64,000 bases of DNA from Pedobacter schmidteae. GTDB lineage: Bacteria; Bacteroidota; Bacteroidia; Sphingobacteriales; Sphingobacteriaceae. The notes under the pieces are model-generated. The model was not told where the DNA came from. It saw only the letters and a list, made by a program, of their open reading frames with translations, and did not search any database. Numbering within the stretch: position 1 is the first letter of the stretch; the number at the start of each line of letters is the position of its first letter. A program made the position numbers and the translations under genes. Location of the stretch: NCBI RefSeq assembly GCF_900564155.1, contig NZ_LS999839.1, positions 5,391,097-5,455,096 of the forward strand, given 5' to 3'. Of the stretch, positions 7,064 to 16,727 are shown one piece after another.

Positions 7064-9310
7064 ATGGTTTCGAACAATCATAGCACTAATTCTGATAGCC
7101 AAAACCGTTTACTTTTCCTGGGCGTTAAGGAAAGAACGGATCGTTTAATGAATTATTTTTTATGGGGATACTTTATAGTTGGGTTGATCTTTGCGCAATT
7201 TTATGATACCTGGTTAATTGCATTTGGAATAGGCGGTCTTTCTTTGCTGGCTTATTATTCCGTGAAATATTTTTTGCCCTCATCCGATCTTTATCAATAC
7301 GTTTTAAGCTCAGCGCTGGGCATTTTTATGGCGCAGTTTATTTACCAGATGCATGGTCTATTCGAAATGCATTTCTTTGCCTTTATTGGCAGCACGCTGC
7401 TCATCACCTACGAGAAATGGAAACTACAGATACCCATGCTGATTGTGGTGATGGTTCATCATGCAGGATTTGGTTATTTGCAAAACAGTGGGGTAAACGG
7501 AATCTATTTCACACAGTTAGATTATTTTGATTTGCAAACTTTTGTAATTCATATACTGCTGTCTGCCATGATCTTTTTTATCTGCGGATTATGGGCCTAT
7601 TTACTAAGAAAATCCAATGAAAGACAAGTCGCCCAAACCCTGGCAATGGCCGAGTTACAAAAAGAAGCTCAGCTCTCATCGGTTAGAAAACAGAATGAAG
7701 AGATACTGGAAAAGGCCAACCAGAAACTGAAGATATCTAATTTAGAATTGGAAAAAGCCAGAGCTGAAGCCGACCGGGCCAATCAGGCCAAAAGCATCTT
7801 TCTGGCCAACATGAGCCATGAAATCCGCACGCCGATGAATGGGGTAATGGGGATGGCGATGCTTTTAAAGGAAACTGACTTGAATAAAGAGCAATACATG
7901 TTTGCCGACGTGATTACCAATTCCGGCGAAGCATTGATTAATGTGATCAACGATATACTCGACTTCTCTAAAATAGAATCCGGCAATATGGAATTGGAGT
8001 CTGAAGACTTTAATTTGCGTAAGTGTATTGAAGATGTGCTTGATATATTCGCGGTCAAATCTGCTGAACTTCGGCTGGATTTATTGTATCATATTGAGGA
8101 AGATGTTCCTGCGCAAATTGTTGGCGATGAGCTACGGCTGAGACAAGTATTGATTAATTTGGTTGGAAACGCGATGAAATTTACCGAGCAGGGTGAGGTT
8201 TTCGTAGAGGTTTCTGTCGGGAATATTTTACAAAGTGGACAATTCGAACTGAAATTTGCAGTACGTGATACCGGTATTGGAATAGCGGCTGATAAATTAG
8301 GTAATTTGTTTAACTCGTTTTCGCAGGTTGATTCTTCTACAACCCGTAAATATGGTGGTACCGGCCTGGGCCTCGCCATCTCGGAGAAACTTGTCAAACT
8401 TATGGGTGGCGAAATTAATGTAAAAAGCAAGCTGAATCAGGGATCGACCTTCTCATTTATGATGCTTACCCAAATCGGAACTAAATTACTGTTGCCTTAC
8501 GCCAATTACAGCATGACCGAACATGCAGGCAAAAAGGTAATGGTTGTTGATGATAATGCGACAAACCTGACCATTTTAAATAAACAGCTTGGATACTGGG
8601 ACTTACAACCTATATCTGCCAGTTCGGCTAAACAGGCATTATCAATGCTATCGCTTGATCCAGCTATTGACTTAGTCATTACAGATATGCAAATGCCTGG
8701 AATGGATGGAGTAATGTTGGCCAAGTTGATTAAGCTGCGCTATCCATTTATTCCAATTCTTTTACTCAGTTCTATTGGCGAAGAGTTTGAAGAGAGTCAA
8801 CGTGGTCTGTTTTATTCGATCATGACCAAGCCTATCCGCAAACATGTGCTTAGTAAACAAGTTTCAAATGCACTGCAGATAAGTAGGCATGCAGAAGTAG
8901 AGGAACGGATTTTTCACAACAAATTGTCTGCTGATTTTTCAGCAAATTACCCATGCACATTACTGATAGCAGAAGATAAGATCATAAACCAACTAGTAAT
9001 CGTTAATATTCTTAATCGATTGGGCTATAAACCCCACGTGGTAAAAAATGGAGAAGAGGCCATTGAGGCTGTTAATGAAAAAGATTATGACATTGTCTTA
9101 ATGGACATGCAGATGCCGGTGATGGATGGCTTGGTAGCCACCCGGCTGATCAGAAAAAAACAAATAAAACAGCCAGTTATTATTGCGTTAACAGCCAATG
9201 CCCTAAAAGCTGATGAACAAGATTGTTTAGATGCGGGGATGAACGATTACATTGCTAAACCCATCCGCCTGGAAGATTTGATGGATAAACTTGAAAAATG
9301 GTGTAAATAG
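7064..9310 (+). CDS. Hybrid sensor histidine kinase with two receivers
   Basis: 748 residues. Five or six membrane helices (about 28-185) form an MASE-like sensor, followed by a coiled coil (about 190-240). HisKA has phospho-His252 in MSHEIRTPMNG. The ATPase domain has N-box (NLVGNAMKFT), G1 (DTGIGI) and G2 (GGTGLGLAISE). Two C-terminal receivers follow: the first with Asp in ITDMQMPGMDG, the second with Asp in LMDMQMPVMDG and Lys in AKPIR. Both retain the phospho-acceptor. There is no HPt or DNA-binding domain, so a separate partner is needed. The signal is unknown. Confidence 0.93.
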   Translation: MVSNNHSTNSDSQNRLLFLGVKERTDRLMNYFLWGYFIVGLIFAQFYDTWLIAFGIGGLSLLAYYSVKYFLPSSDLYQYVLSSALGIFMAQFIYQMHGLFEMHFFAFIGSTLLITYEKWKLQIPMLIVVMVHHAGFGYLQNSGVNGIYFTQLDYFDLQTFVIHILLSAMIFFICGLWAYLLRKSNERQVAQTLAMAELQKEAQLSSVRKQNEEILEKANQKLKISNLELEKARAEADRANQAKSIFLANMSHEIRTPMNGVMGMAMLLKETDLNKEQYMFADVITNSGEALINVINDILDFSKIESGNMELESEDFNLRKCIEDVLDIFAVKSAELRLDLLYHIEEDVPAQIVGDELRLRQVLINLVGNAMKFTEQGEVFVEVSVGNILQSGQFELKFAVRDTGIGIAADKLGNLFNSFSQVDSSTTRKYGGTGLGLAISEKLVKLMGGEINVKSKLNQGSTFSFMMLTQIGTKLLLPYANYSMTEHAGKKVMVVDDNATNLTILNKQLGYWDLQPISASSAKQALSMLSLDPAIDLVITDMQMPGMDGVMLAKLIKLRYPFIPILLLSSIGEEFEESQRGLFYSIMTKPIRKHVLSKQVSNALQISRHAEVEERIFHNKLSADFSANYPCTLLIAEDKIINQLVIVNILNRLGYKPHVVKNGEEAIEAVNEKDYDIVLMDMQMPVMDGLVATRLIRKKQIKQPVIIALTANALKADEQDCLDAGMNDYIAKPIRLEDLMDKLEKWCK

Positions 9311-9362
9311 ACGCAAAACAAAAACTCATCTGAAATATACTCCTTTGTGTATCAAAATCCAC

Positions 9363-9370
9363 TATCTTTG
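9363..9370 (+). promoter_or_regulatory. TATCTTTG -7 element of the ABC-F gene
   Basis: An exact TAnnTTTG box 25 bases before the GTG start of the ABC-F gene, with a TTTG about 15 bases upstream. It supports a separate transcript starting near 9376. Confidence 0.55.
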
Positions 9371-9395
9371 CCGCTCATTTTAATATCCTCATTTC

Positions 9396-11030
9396 GTGAT
9401 TAATGTAAATAATATCTCCGTTTCATTTGGCGGGACTACCCTATTTAGTGATGTAACCTTTTCAATTAATGAAAATGATAAAATAGCCTTGATGGGTAAA
9501 AATGGTGCCGGAAAATCTACCATCCTAAAAATAATTGCCGATGCCACTAAACCGACCTCGGGTAATGTAACCGGGCCAAAGGATGCTGTAATTGCTTATT
9601 TACCACAGCATCTGCTTACCCAGGACAATGTTACCGTTTTTGAAGAGACCTCAAAAGCCTTTCAAGAGGTGCATCAGATGCAAAAAGAGTTGGATGAACT
9701 GAATGAGCAACTCACCGTTAGAACCGACTACGAAAGCGACGATTACATGAAATTAATTGAGCGGGTATCTGAATTGAGTGAGAAATTTTACTCGGTAGAA
9801 GAAATTAATTACGATGCAGAGGTAGAAAAGGTATTAAAGGGATTAGGCTTTGAACGCAAGGACTTTAGTCGGCAAACCTCTGAATTTTCGGGTGGATGGC
9901 GCATGCGGATTGAGCTCGCCAAGATTTTATTAAAGAAACCTGATCTGATTTTATTGGATGAGCCTACCAACCACATGGATATTGAAAGCATCCAATGGCT
10001 GGAAGATTTCCTGATCAACTCGGCAAAGGCAGTAATGGTCATATCACACGATCGTACCTTTATAGATAACATTACCAATCGTACAATTGAGGTTACCATG
10101 GGCCGGATATACGATTATAAGGCCAAATACAGTCACTACCTGCAGTTACGTGCCGACCGTCGTGTACACCAGTTAAAAGCATACGAAGAACAACAACGTT
10201 TTATTGCCGATAACCAGGAATTTATAGATCGTTTCAGAGGAACATACTCAAAAACATTACAAGTGCAATCCCGGGTAAAAATGCTGGAAAAACTTGAAAT
10301 TATTGAGATCGATGAAGTGGATACCTCGGCACTACGTTTAAAATTTCCACCATCACCACGTTCAGGTCAATATCCGGTAATTGTTGAAGAGCTAACTAAA
10401 AAATATGGCGACCATGTGGTCTTTGAAAAAGCATCCTTAGTAATTGAGCGCGGAGAAAAAGTTGCTTTTGTAGGTAAAAACGGAGAAGGCAAGTCGACCA
10501 TGATAAAATCAATTATGAATGAGATTGATTTCGAGGGTAGCTTAAAAGTGGGCCATAATGCAAAAATTGGCTACTTTGCTCAAAATCAGGCAGCATTACT
10601 AGACGAGAATTTAACGGTATTTGAGACCATTGATCAAATTCCATTAAGCGATGGAACAATAAAAATCAAAGACCTTTTAGGTGCCTTTATGTTTAGCGGC
10701 GACGATACAACCAAAAAGGTTAAGGTACTTTCTGGTGGAGAAAAAACGCGTTTGGCGATGATTAAGTTGTTACTTGAACCTGTAAATGTATTGATCCTCG
10801 ATGAGCCTACCAACCACCTGGATATGAAGACCAAAGACATCATTAAAGGAGCTTTGCAAGATTTTGACGGCACCTTGATTCTGGTATCTCACGATCGGGA
10901 TTTCCTGGACGGACTGGCTCAAAAAGTATTTGAATTTGGTAATAAACGTGTCCGCGAACACTTTGAAGATATTAAGGGGTTCCTGGCCTACAAGAAAATG
11001 AATAGCTTGAAAGAGATAGAGAGCACCTAA
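9396..11030 (+). CDS. ABC-F family ATPase (ribosome-associated type)
   Basis: 544 residues, no membrane segment. Two ABC domains in tandem: Walker A GKNGAGKST and GKNGEGKST, signatures FSGGWRMRIEL and LSGGEKTRLAM, Walker B LLDEPTNHMD and LILDEPTNHLD. They are joined by the charged ABC-F linker (about 235-330). ABC-F proteins bind the ribosomal E site and act in translation regulation or antibiotic protection. The overall length and the LKFPPSPRSG segment after the linker resemble the YbiT/YkpA branch, but the exact subfamily is not settled by eye. The start is GTG, set by the promoter box 25 bases upstream and the MINVNNISVSF opening. Confidence 0.92.
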   Translation: MINVNNISVSFGGTTLFSDVTFSINENDKIALMGKNGAGKSTILKIIADATKPTSGNVTGPKDAVIAYLPQHLLTQDNVTVFEETSKAFQEVHQMQKELDELNEQLTVRTDYESDDYMKLIERVSELSEKFYSVEEINYDAEVEKVLKGLGFERKDFSRQTSEFSGGWRMRIELAKILLKKPDLILLDEPTNHMDIESIQWLEDFLINSAKAVMVISHDRTFIDNITNRTIEVTMGRIYDYKAKYSHYLQLRADRRVHQLKAYEEQQRFIADNQEFIDRFRGTYSKTLQVQSRVKMLEKLEIIEIDEVDTSALRLKFPPSPRSGQYPVIVEELTKKYGDHVVFEKASLVIERGEKVAFVGKNGEGKSTMIKSIMNEIDFEGSLKVGHNAKIGYFAQNQAALLDENLTVFETIDQIPLSDGTIKIKDLLGAFMFSGDDTTKKVKVLSGGEKTRLAMIKLLLEPVNVLILDEPTNHLDMKTKDIIKGALQDFDGTLILVSHDRDFLDGLAQKVFEFGNKRVREHFEDIKGFLAYKKMNSLKEIEST

Positions 11031-11034
11031 AAAA

Positions 11035-11523
11035 ATGAAAAGCTACGCCTTCCATGCAACCATAGAAATTATAGGAATTAATCCATACGTCCAGGTGCCA
11101 GAAAATATTCTGACAGAAATTTTTACACAGGCGGGTAAAAACAAAGGACATATTCCGGTTGCCGGTACAGTAAATAAGCTCCCTTATCAACAAACCTTAT
11201 TGAGGTACAGTGGCCTTTGGCGACTGTACATTAACACGGAGATGCTTAAAAATTCGCCCAAACGTGTTGGAGAGACCATTGAGGTGACAATTGTATTTGA
11301 CCCATCGGACAGAACCATAAAACCACACCCCCAATTAATAGAAGCATTGAATAATAATCTGCAAGCAAAATCCAGGTTTGACAGTCTCCCACCTTCCTCA
11401 CAAAAGGAAATGGTGAGGTATATCTCTTCTTTAAAAACAGAGGAAAGTAGAAATCGGAATATTGAACGCGCTATTAATTTTTTACTAGGAAAAAGTCCCT
11501 TTATAGGAAAAAAAATGCTTTAG
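11035..11523 (+). CDS. DUF1905 / YdeI-type (OmpD-associated) protein
   Basis: 162 residues, four bases after the ABC-F stop. The N-terminal half has the DUF1905 barrel pattern (FHATIEIIG, YVQVPENI, IPVAGTVNKLPYQQTLLRYSG, RVGETIEVTIVFD). The C-terminal half is the YdeI helical region (FDSLPPSSQKEMVRYI, TEESRNRNIERAINFL). YdeI-like proteins have been linked to bacteriocin and peptide resistance, but the molecular role is not established. Cytoplasmic. Confidence 0.85.
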   Translation: MKSYAFHATIEIIGINPYVQVPENILTEIFTQAGKNKGHIPVAGTVNKLPYQQTLLRYSGLWRLYINTEMLKNSPKRVGETIEVTIVFDPSDRTIKPHPQLIEALNNNLQAKSRFDSLPPSSQKEMVRYISSLKTEESRNRNIERAINFLLGKSPFIGKKML

Positions 11524-11654
11524 TTCCGATGGAGATCTATACACTCCTTCCAATCTTATTTTTATCAAATCAGATCACTTTTTTAAGATTTTAGATGTTT
11601 TTTATCGTAATTCAAGATCCTATTTATATTTTGCAGCCCAATTAATAAATAAAC

Positions 11655-12521
11655 ATGGCTTCAGGTATTTTTGCGATTTTAGATGATATAGGTGCTTTAA
11701 TGGACGATGTTGCGATGGCATCAAAAATCGCGACAAAAAAAACTGCAGGGATTTTGGGCGACGATTTAGCCGTCAATGCCGAGAAAGCTACCGGTTTCCT
11801 TTCTTCACGTGAACTACCTGTGCTTTGGGCAATTACCAAAGGCTCCTTCCTTAATAAAATTATTATTGTTCCCGTTGCCCTATTGTTAAATGTCTTCTTT
11901 CCAATCGCAATTAAAGTCATATTGGTATTAGGAGGTTTCTATCTGGCCTACGAAGGTGTGGAAAAGATAGTGGAATACTTTTTCCATCGTTCAAAGGGAG
12001 GACATGAGGTAACTACCGAAACAGAAAAGAATAACGATGATGCTGAAAGAACAAAAATAAAATCAGCAATAACCACCGATTTTATTCTCTCAGTAGAGAT
12101 CGTAATCATTGCTTTGGGAACAGTGTTAGATAGAAGTCTATCTATACAGATCCTGACCGTTTCGGTTGTTGCGCTACTGGCCACCGTCGGTGTTTATGGT
12201 ATAGTCGCAGTTATTGTACGCTTGGACGACATGGGCTACAAATTGGTAAAAAAATCCAATGAGAAAGGATTCCTGGCAGCTTTAGGTCTTTTATTGATAA
12301 AATCACTCCCAATTATTATCCAAATTTTAAGCGTTGTGGGAACAATTGCTTTGATCCTGGTTTCTGGTGGAATTTTTGTCCATAATATTGAATACTTACA
12401 TCATTTATTTCCGACAATACCACCAATCATTAAAGAATTTGCGATTGGAATAATTGCCGGATTAGCTATAGTTGTCATTGTTGCCATTTGCAAAAAGGTA
12501 GCTTCATTATTTAAACGATAA
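11655..12521 (+). CDS. DUF808 family inner-membrane protein (YedI-like)
   Basis: 288 residues. The opening MASGIFAILDDIGALMDDVA and the segment KTAGILGDDLAVNAEKATGF are hallmarks of DUF808. About six membrane helices follow (roughly 65-110, 140-190, 205-235, 260-285). The E. coli member YedI is an inner-membrane protein of unknown function. Gene ends 23 bases before the convergent CPBP protease gene with no obvious terminator between them. Confidence 0.88.
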   Translation: MASGIFAILDDIGALMDDVAMASKIATKKTAGILGDDLAVNAEKATGFLSSRELPVLWAITKGSFLNKIIIVPVALLLNVFFPIAIKVILVLGGFYLAYEGVEKIVEYFFHRSKGGHEVTTETEKNNDDAERTKIKSAITTDFILSVEIVIIALGTVLDRSLSIQILTVSVVALLATVGVYGIVAVIVRLDDMGYKLVKKSNEKGFLAALGLLLIKSLPIIIQILSVVGTIALILVSGGIFVHNIEYLHHLFPTIPPIIKEFAIGIIAGLAIVVIVAICKKVASLFKR

Positions 12522-12544
12522 TCTGTTTTTTGAGCGTAGCTATC

Positions 12545-13255
12545 CTAGCAGTTCGCTAAACCTTTCGCCTGTTTTAACGACCTTAAATAAATAAAACACA
12601 AGACCGGAAATCCGGTATAGTAAAGCAACACCATTAGCAGCGGCAACACGCCTTCTGGTTTAACCGGATCTGTTGCATATGTTTTTATCATTAGCTGCAA
12701 ACCAATATTTTTCTCGTTGGAAAATAAAACCATCGCCGTAAAATTGTATCCCAGGTGTAGCGCAAATGGCATAAGAATAGAACCGGTTTTCACAAATGAC
12801 AAGGCCAGCAAATACCCCATAATTCCCGTAGAAACAAACACCATCAGCATTTGAAAAGGCTGTCCTAATATACCGTAAGAAAACCAATGATAAATTCCGA
12901 AAGCAATGGCAGAAAAAACAATAGCTTTATTCGGGCCTGAATTACGGGCAATCAGATAAAACAATGCTCCACGAAAAAGCAGCTCTTCAAAAACCACACC
13001 TTTGAGTACAAAAATCGAACTTTTCAAAAAGAGGGAAAAAGAATAACCTGGATTGAGCTTGTATGGGTTTTGTACCCATAGAGATATGCTAAAATAAAGA
13101 AGGGATAAGTAAATAAGCGGCAGCAAAAATCCGAATAGCACATGGCCTACTCCTTTACCATCATTGGGATACCAGTTTAGTGCATTCAGGCTTTGGCCAA
13201 GTGTATATTTCAGCAGCAACCAGGACAATAACAATTCAATAACAATAGCAGTCAT
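12545..13255 (-). CDS. CPBP family intramembrane protease
   Basis: 236 residues with six or seven membrane helices. The catalytic CAAX/abi motifs are present: EELLFRG (EExxxR), then a His in YHWFSYG, and a final His in ALHLGYN. These residues bind the metal or activate water inside the membrane. Bacterial members process or protect against peptides, and some are bacteriocin self-immunity proteins; the substrate here is unknown. It is transcribed divergently from an XRE regulator 84 bases away, which may control it. Confidence 0.88.
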   Translation of the reverse strand: MTAIVIELLLSWLLLKYTLGQSLNALNWYPNDGKGVGHVLFGFLLPLIYLSLLYFSISLWVQNPYKLNPGYSFSLFLKSSIFVLKGVVFEELLFRGALFYLIARNSGPNKAIVFSAIAFGIYHWFSYGILGQPFQMLMVFVSTGIMGYLLALSFVKTGSILMPFALHLGYNFTAMVLFSNEKNIGLQLMIKTYATDPVKPEGVLPLLMVLLYYTGFPVLCFIYLRSLKQAKGLANC

Positions 13256-13339
13256 ATTTTTTTCTGTAAAAGTATATCCCTAAAATCATTTAGGATTACG
13301 ACATTTACATACGCCGTAAAATGCCGTATCGTAATTGCG

Positions 13340-13783
13340 ATGAATAATACCGAAAAAGATAAGATTGCTAAGTCGATTAAAGATGCCAGGATAAGAAAAG
13401 GCTATTCCCAACAACAACTGGCAGACCTTACACAGCTCAATCTTCGTTCAGTACAGCGTATTGAAAAGGCCGAAGTATTACCCAGGGCATATAACCTAAA
13501 CTTATTGGCCAAACACCTTGATCTGGATATGGAGGTACTGGAGGGACCCAAAAATAATGTTCAGGCAATGCAGTTCGCAATTCCGAAACAAGCTGATATC
13601 TCATCTAAAAAAACCGGGAAGATGATTCTCAGCATCACCCTGGGGCTACTAATCATATTTTTGAGTGCTGCTTTTCTCGCTCAAGCCAGCAAATTTCCAG
13701 AAACAAGCTTTGAACTCTTTCTATTTTTAGCATTCATTATCGCTGTAAATGGATTAATATTTTGGCGAATATGGGGTAACTAG
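13340..13783 (+). CDS. XRE-type HTH regulator with two C-terminal membrane helices
   Basis: 147 residues. The N-terminal helix-turn-helix (about 8-62; RKGYSQQQLADLTQLNLRSV) is of the Cro/CI type. After a linker come two membrane helices (about 92-112 and 122-143). Membrane-bound XRE proteins of this layout are common in Bacteroidota beside membrane proteins. It is divergent from the CPBP protease gene, and the shared 84-base gap could hold its operator. Its signal is unknown. Confidence 0.87.
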   Translation: MNNTEKDKIAKSIKDARIRKGYSQQQLADLTQLNLRSVQRIEKAEVLPRAYNLNLLAKHLDLDMEVLEGPKNNVQAMQFAIPKQADISSKKTGKMILSITLGLLIIFLSAAFLAQASKFPETSFELFLFLAFIIAVNGLIFWRIWGN

Positions 13784-13804
13784 AATTTTGTCTATCCCTA
13801 ACTA

Positions 13805-14323
13805 CTATGGGTTTTGCTTCTTTACCAACAGAACAGAAGCCATAGGGAGTTCGTCTAGCTGAAACCTTCCTTCTCGTTTTACAAATCCCTTATCCTGAAA
13901 AAAACCAAGCAAAGGATTTTCCGAATATTCATTTATCCAGATAGCCTCGTAAGGTCGACAAACAGCCAGGCATTTATCAAATAGCGACTGTTTGATGGCA
14001 TCATTACTAAACTTCTTCAGGATTCCGAAATCGGCAATCCTCATCATTCGTTGTAGTCCTTGTACTTCAGGCCGTTTGCCGTTAGAGGTAATGCATGCAT
14101 AACCGACAGGTTGATCATCGGCATACACCACCAGCCATTGGTTAGACATGCTGTTCAGCTCCGCTATTAATTTATTTTTACTATAATGCGCTTCCAGATG
14201 TCTATCAAGCTCATCAGCGTTTAACAGGTTGGATAATTTTTCCGATAGTATTGCTTTTGCAAGGAACATTAGCGCCTCAATACCTTGTTCTGTACCTACT
14301 GTAAATTTGGTAATCACCTTCAT
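13805..14323 (-). CDS. GNAT family N-acetyltransferase
   Basis: 172 residues from the ATG at 14323. The frame can be extended to a TTG 21 codons earlier, but the ATG gives the usual GNAT opening (MKVITKFTVGTEQGIE). The core strands are recognisable: QWLVVYADDQPVGYACI, then AVCRPYEAIWINEYSENP and FFQDKGFVKREGRF, the usual end of the fold. The acetyl-CoA loop is degenerate (MMRIADFGILKKF in place of RxxGxG/A). It lies 25 bases downstream of the MocR gene on the same strand, so the two are probably co-transcribed. Substrate unknown. Confidence 0.72.
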   Translation of the reverse strand: MKVITKFTVGTEQGIEALMFLAKAILSEKLSNLLNADELDRHLEAHYSKNKLIAELNSMSNQWLVVYADDQPVGYACITSNGKRPEVQGLQRMMRIADFGILKKFSNDAIKQSLFDKCLAVCRPYEAIWINEYSENPLLGFFQDKGFVKREGRFQLDELPMASVLLVKKQNP

Positions 14324-14411
14324 ATCTGTTTTCAATTGATTTGCCAACAAAGTTAGTGGCTTATAAAAATCAATAGAGGTACACAATAGAAAAGAACGAC
14401 CGGTACAGATC

Positions 14412-15842
14412 CTAGCCTAACTGTTGTCCGGCAAGTTTAATGGCTTCAATTCTTTTTGGTGAATAGGCATCTGCAAAAACAACCCTAAAGTATTTGTTAA
14501 AGGAATTGGAGAAGGAAAAGGTATAACCTGGCGTAAACCTGACACCAATCTGCTCGCATTGCAGATAAAACTGGTCCATATTCGTATCATCCGGCATTTT
14601 CACCCATATATGATATCCACCTGAGGGGTTTAAAATCGATGTTCTTTTCGGAAAATTCTCAGATAACAGGTTGATTGTAAATTGCGCATTTTTGGCAAGC
14701 TGTATCCTGAAAGAACGAATATGCCGATCGTAACTGCTGGACGATAACAGACGACTAACTGTTTCCTGGTAAATAGGAGATACAGTACTACCAAGTGAAA
14801 ACCTAATTTGTTCGGCCCGTGAAATAAACCGACCAGCCGAAAGCCATCCGAGACGAATCCCGGGCGCTAATGTCTTCGCATAGGACGAGTAGGTCATCAC
14901 CAGCCCACTATCGTCAAAGCTTTTAATTGTAGACGGCCTGTGTCCACTAAAGCTCAGATCTCCATAAATATCGTTTTCAATCACCGCAATATCGTGCTGC
15001 TGGGCAATCCTTAATAAGGCCTTTTTATTTTCATCACTTAGCAATATCCCTGTTGGATTGTGATAATTGGGCGTAACCAAAACTGCTTTAACCTTGTTTT
15101 TGAGACACGCATTGCTAAAAAAATCCACATCAAAGCCAACGCCAGGATCTACCGGAACCTCTATCACCATTAAATTCAACATGCTTACAACATGCAAAAT
15201 TGAGAATACACAGGGGCTTTCAACAGCAATAACGTCTCCACTCGCACACACCGTGGCCAAAGCAATATAAAGTGCCTGTAAAGCACCATCAGTAATCATG
15301 AGTTCATCAAAATTGAGACGCGTATGATATCCGGCTGCCCTTGTGATAATGTTAGTTCTTAACGTTGCCAAACCGTTTAAAGGATAGTACCTGAGTAGCC
15401 CCGCCCCCTGCTCTCTTATCACCTGTTGCATAGTACGTAACAGCAGCTTTTGAGGAATCAACAAATCACCTGGAGCCGCCACATTAAATTCAGAATTTCT
15501 TTTTCCTTTCCTGGAAGTAGTTGTAGATACCAGATTATGCTCAAATACAGCATCTCTTACAGCTGGCAGACGCTTTGGTTCATTGTTTTTAGCAATTATC
15601 CGACGTGGAGTAATTACATAATAGCCCGATTTAGGAATACTTTCAACCAAACCTAAAATCACCAGGTATTCATATCCACTTTGAATTGTACTGCTACTTA
15701 GTTGATACTGTTTTTTCAATTCACGAACGGTGGGCAGTTTTTGTCCTGCCTTGTACACTCCTTCCCTTATATTCTTTTCAATAGCTGACGTAAATACTTC
15801 AAATTTGTACAATTTCATACCTGTTCTGGTTGTTTTACTCAT
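14412..15842 (-). CDS. MocR/PdxR-type regulator (GntR HTH fused to aminotransferase domain)
   Basis: 476 residues. Residues about 10-78 form a GntR winged helix (GVYKAGQKLPTVRELKKQY, SSSTIQSGYEYL). The rest is a fold-type I aminotransferase domain that keeps the PLP-binding pattern: DGALQALYIAL, PNYHNPTGILL, ENDIYGDLSF, and the Schiff-base Lys in SSYAKTLAPGIRLGW. MocR proteins use bound PLP as an effector and usually control neighbouring metabolic genes. Here the co-oriented GNAT gene and the divergent HAD hydrolase are the nearest candidates. Confidence 0.9.
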   Translation of the reverse strand: MSKTTRTGMKLYKFEVFTSAIEKNIREGVYKAGQKLPTVRELKKQYQLSSSTIQSGYEYLVILGLVESIPKSGYYVITPRRIIAKNNEPKRLPAVRDAVFEHNLVSTTTSRKGKRNSEFNVAAPGDLLIPQKLLLRTMQQVIREQGAGLLRYYPLNGLATLRTNIITRAAGYHTRLNFDELMITDGALQALYIALATVCASGDVIAVESPCVFSILHVVSMLNLMVIEVPVDPGVGFDVDFFSNACLKNKVKAVLVTPNYHNPTGILLSDENKKALLRIAQQHDIAVIENDIYGDLSFSGHRPSTIKSFDDSGLVMTYSSYAKTLAPGIRLGWLSAGRFISRAEQIRFSLGSTVSPIYQETVSRLLSSSSYDRHIRSFRIQLAKNAQFTINLLSENFPKRTSILNPSGGYHIWVKMPDDTNMDQFYLQCEQIGVRFTPGYTFSFSNSFNKYFRVVFADAYSPKRIEAIKLAGQQLG

Positions 15843-15963
15843 CCCAAAGTTAGGTAATTTATTTCTCCATGTAACAGACCTACTCCTTTCCCACCATATT
15901 CTCCATTACTTGCTCATTATATATAGATATGATTTATATTTGCTTGCTTCATCAGCAAAAAAC

Positions 15964-16599
15964 ATGAAACATATTAAGAATATTATATTTGACTACGGAA
16001 ACGTTATTTTCGAAATAGACTTCAAAAAAACACAGGCTGCTTTATTACAGCTTGGTATTAAAAACAGCACCGATTTTTTTGCCCATAAAAGCCATCACCA
16101 GCTATTTAATGACTTTGAAACAGCGGCTATCTCGCCTGCTCAGTTCAGAACAGGCATACGTGAAGCGGCCGAAAATGAAAATCTGAGCGATGAGGAAATT
16201 GATGCAGCCTGGAACAGCTTATTAATCGGGGTTCCGCCGGGCATTCATGAAGTGCTACTTAAGGTTAAAGAAAAATACCGTACTTTCCTGCTCAGCAACA
16301 ACAATGAAACACATTACAACTACATTGTAGATTATCTGAAAAAGGAATTCAATCTGCCAGATAACAGTAGTCTGTTTGAAAAAGCCTATTATTCGCAACA
16401 AATGTTTTTACGCAAACCTAATGTAGAGATATTTGAACAGGTGATTCAGGAAAATGGATTAAATCCGGCTGAAACACTGTTTATTGACGATAGCCCTCAG
16501 CACATCGAAGGTGCCAAAAAAGCCGGACTACATACATTACTTATGACTAAACATCCTAAACACCTCGAACAGGTACTGAAAGATCATCATATCTTATAA
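15964..16599 (+). CDS. HAD superfamily hydrolase (YihX-like)
   Basis: 211 residues from the ATG at 15964. A longer open frame exists upstream but covers the divergent regulator gene and lacks homologous features. HAD motifs are in order: motif I FDYGNVIFEID (nucleophile Asp; the usual second Asp is replaced by Asn, as in the YihX-type FDxGNV group), motif II LLSNNNETH, motif III Lys in RKPNVEIF, motif IV IDDSPQHIEGAKKAG. It probably dephosphorylates a small sugar phosphate. Transcribed divergently from mocR and 124 bases before katG. Confidence 0.85.
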   Translation: MKHIKNIIFDYGNVIFEIDFKKTQAALLQLGIKNSTDFFAHKSHHQLFNDFETAAISPAQFRTGIREAAENENLSDEEIDAAWNSLLIGVPPGIHEVLLKVKEKYRTFLLSNNNETHYNYIVDYLKKEFNLPDNSSLFEKAYYSQQMFLRKPNVEIFEQVIQENGLNPAETLFIDDSPQHIEGAKKAGLHTLLMTKHPKHLEQVLKDHHIL

Positions 16600-16670
16600 C
16601 AATAACACCACAAAATAGATAAGCTCTATAACTATATAGATATTTGCAGTTTGCTTCCTGCGGCTATTAT

Positions 16671-16727
16671 CCATAAATTTATAACAATGCTCAAAACAAA
16701 TAAAAAAGCATTGTTATAAATTTATGG
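16671..16727 (+). promoter_or_regulatory. Perfect 21-bp inverted repeat that includes the katG start codon
   Basis: The left arm (16671-16691) and right arm (16707-16727) are exact reverse complements around an A-rich 15-base loop. The katG ATG (16724-16726) lies at the base of the right arm, paired with CAT at 16672-16674. Each arm contains the self-palindromic ATAAATTTAT. In RNA this would bury the start codon in a stem; in DNA it could be a double operator. A weak -7-like GATATTTG lies at 16639-16646, so the hairpin should be within the 5' UTR. Confidence 0.75.

Noticed and set aside
15730..15963. N-terminal extension of the HAD hydrolase
   Set aside because: The extension overlaps the divergent MocR gene and shows no HAD features; MKHIKNIIFDYGNV at 15964 is the normal start.
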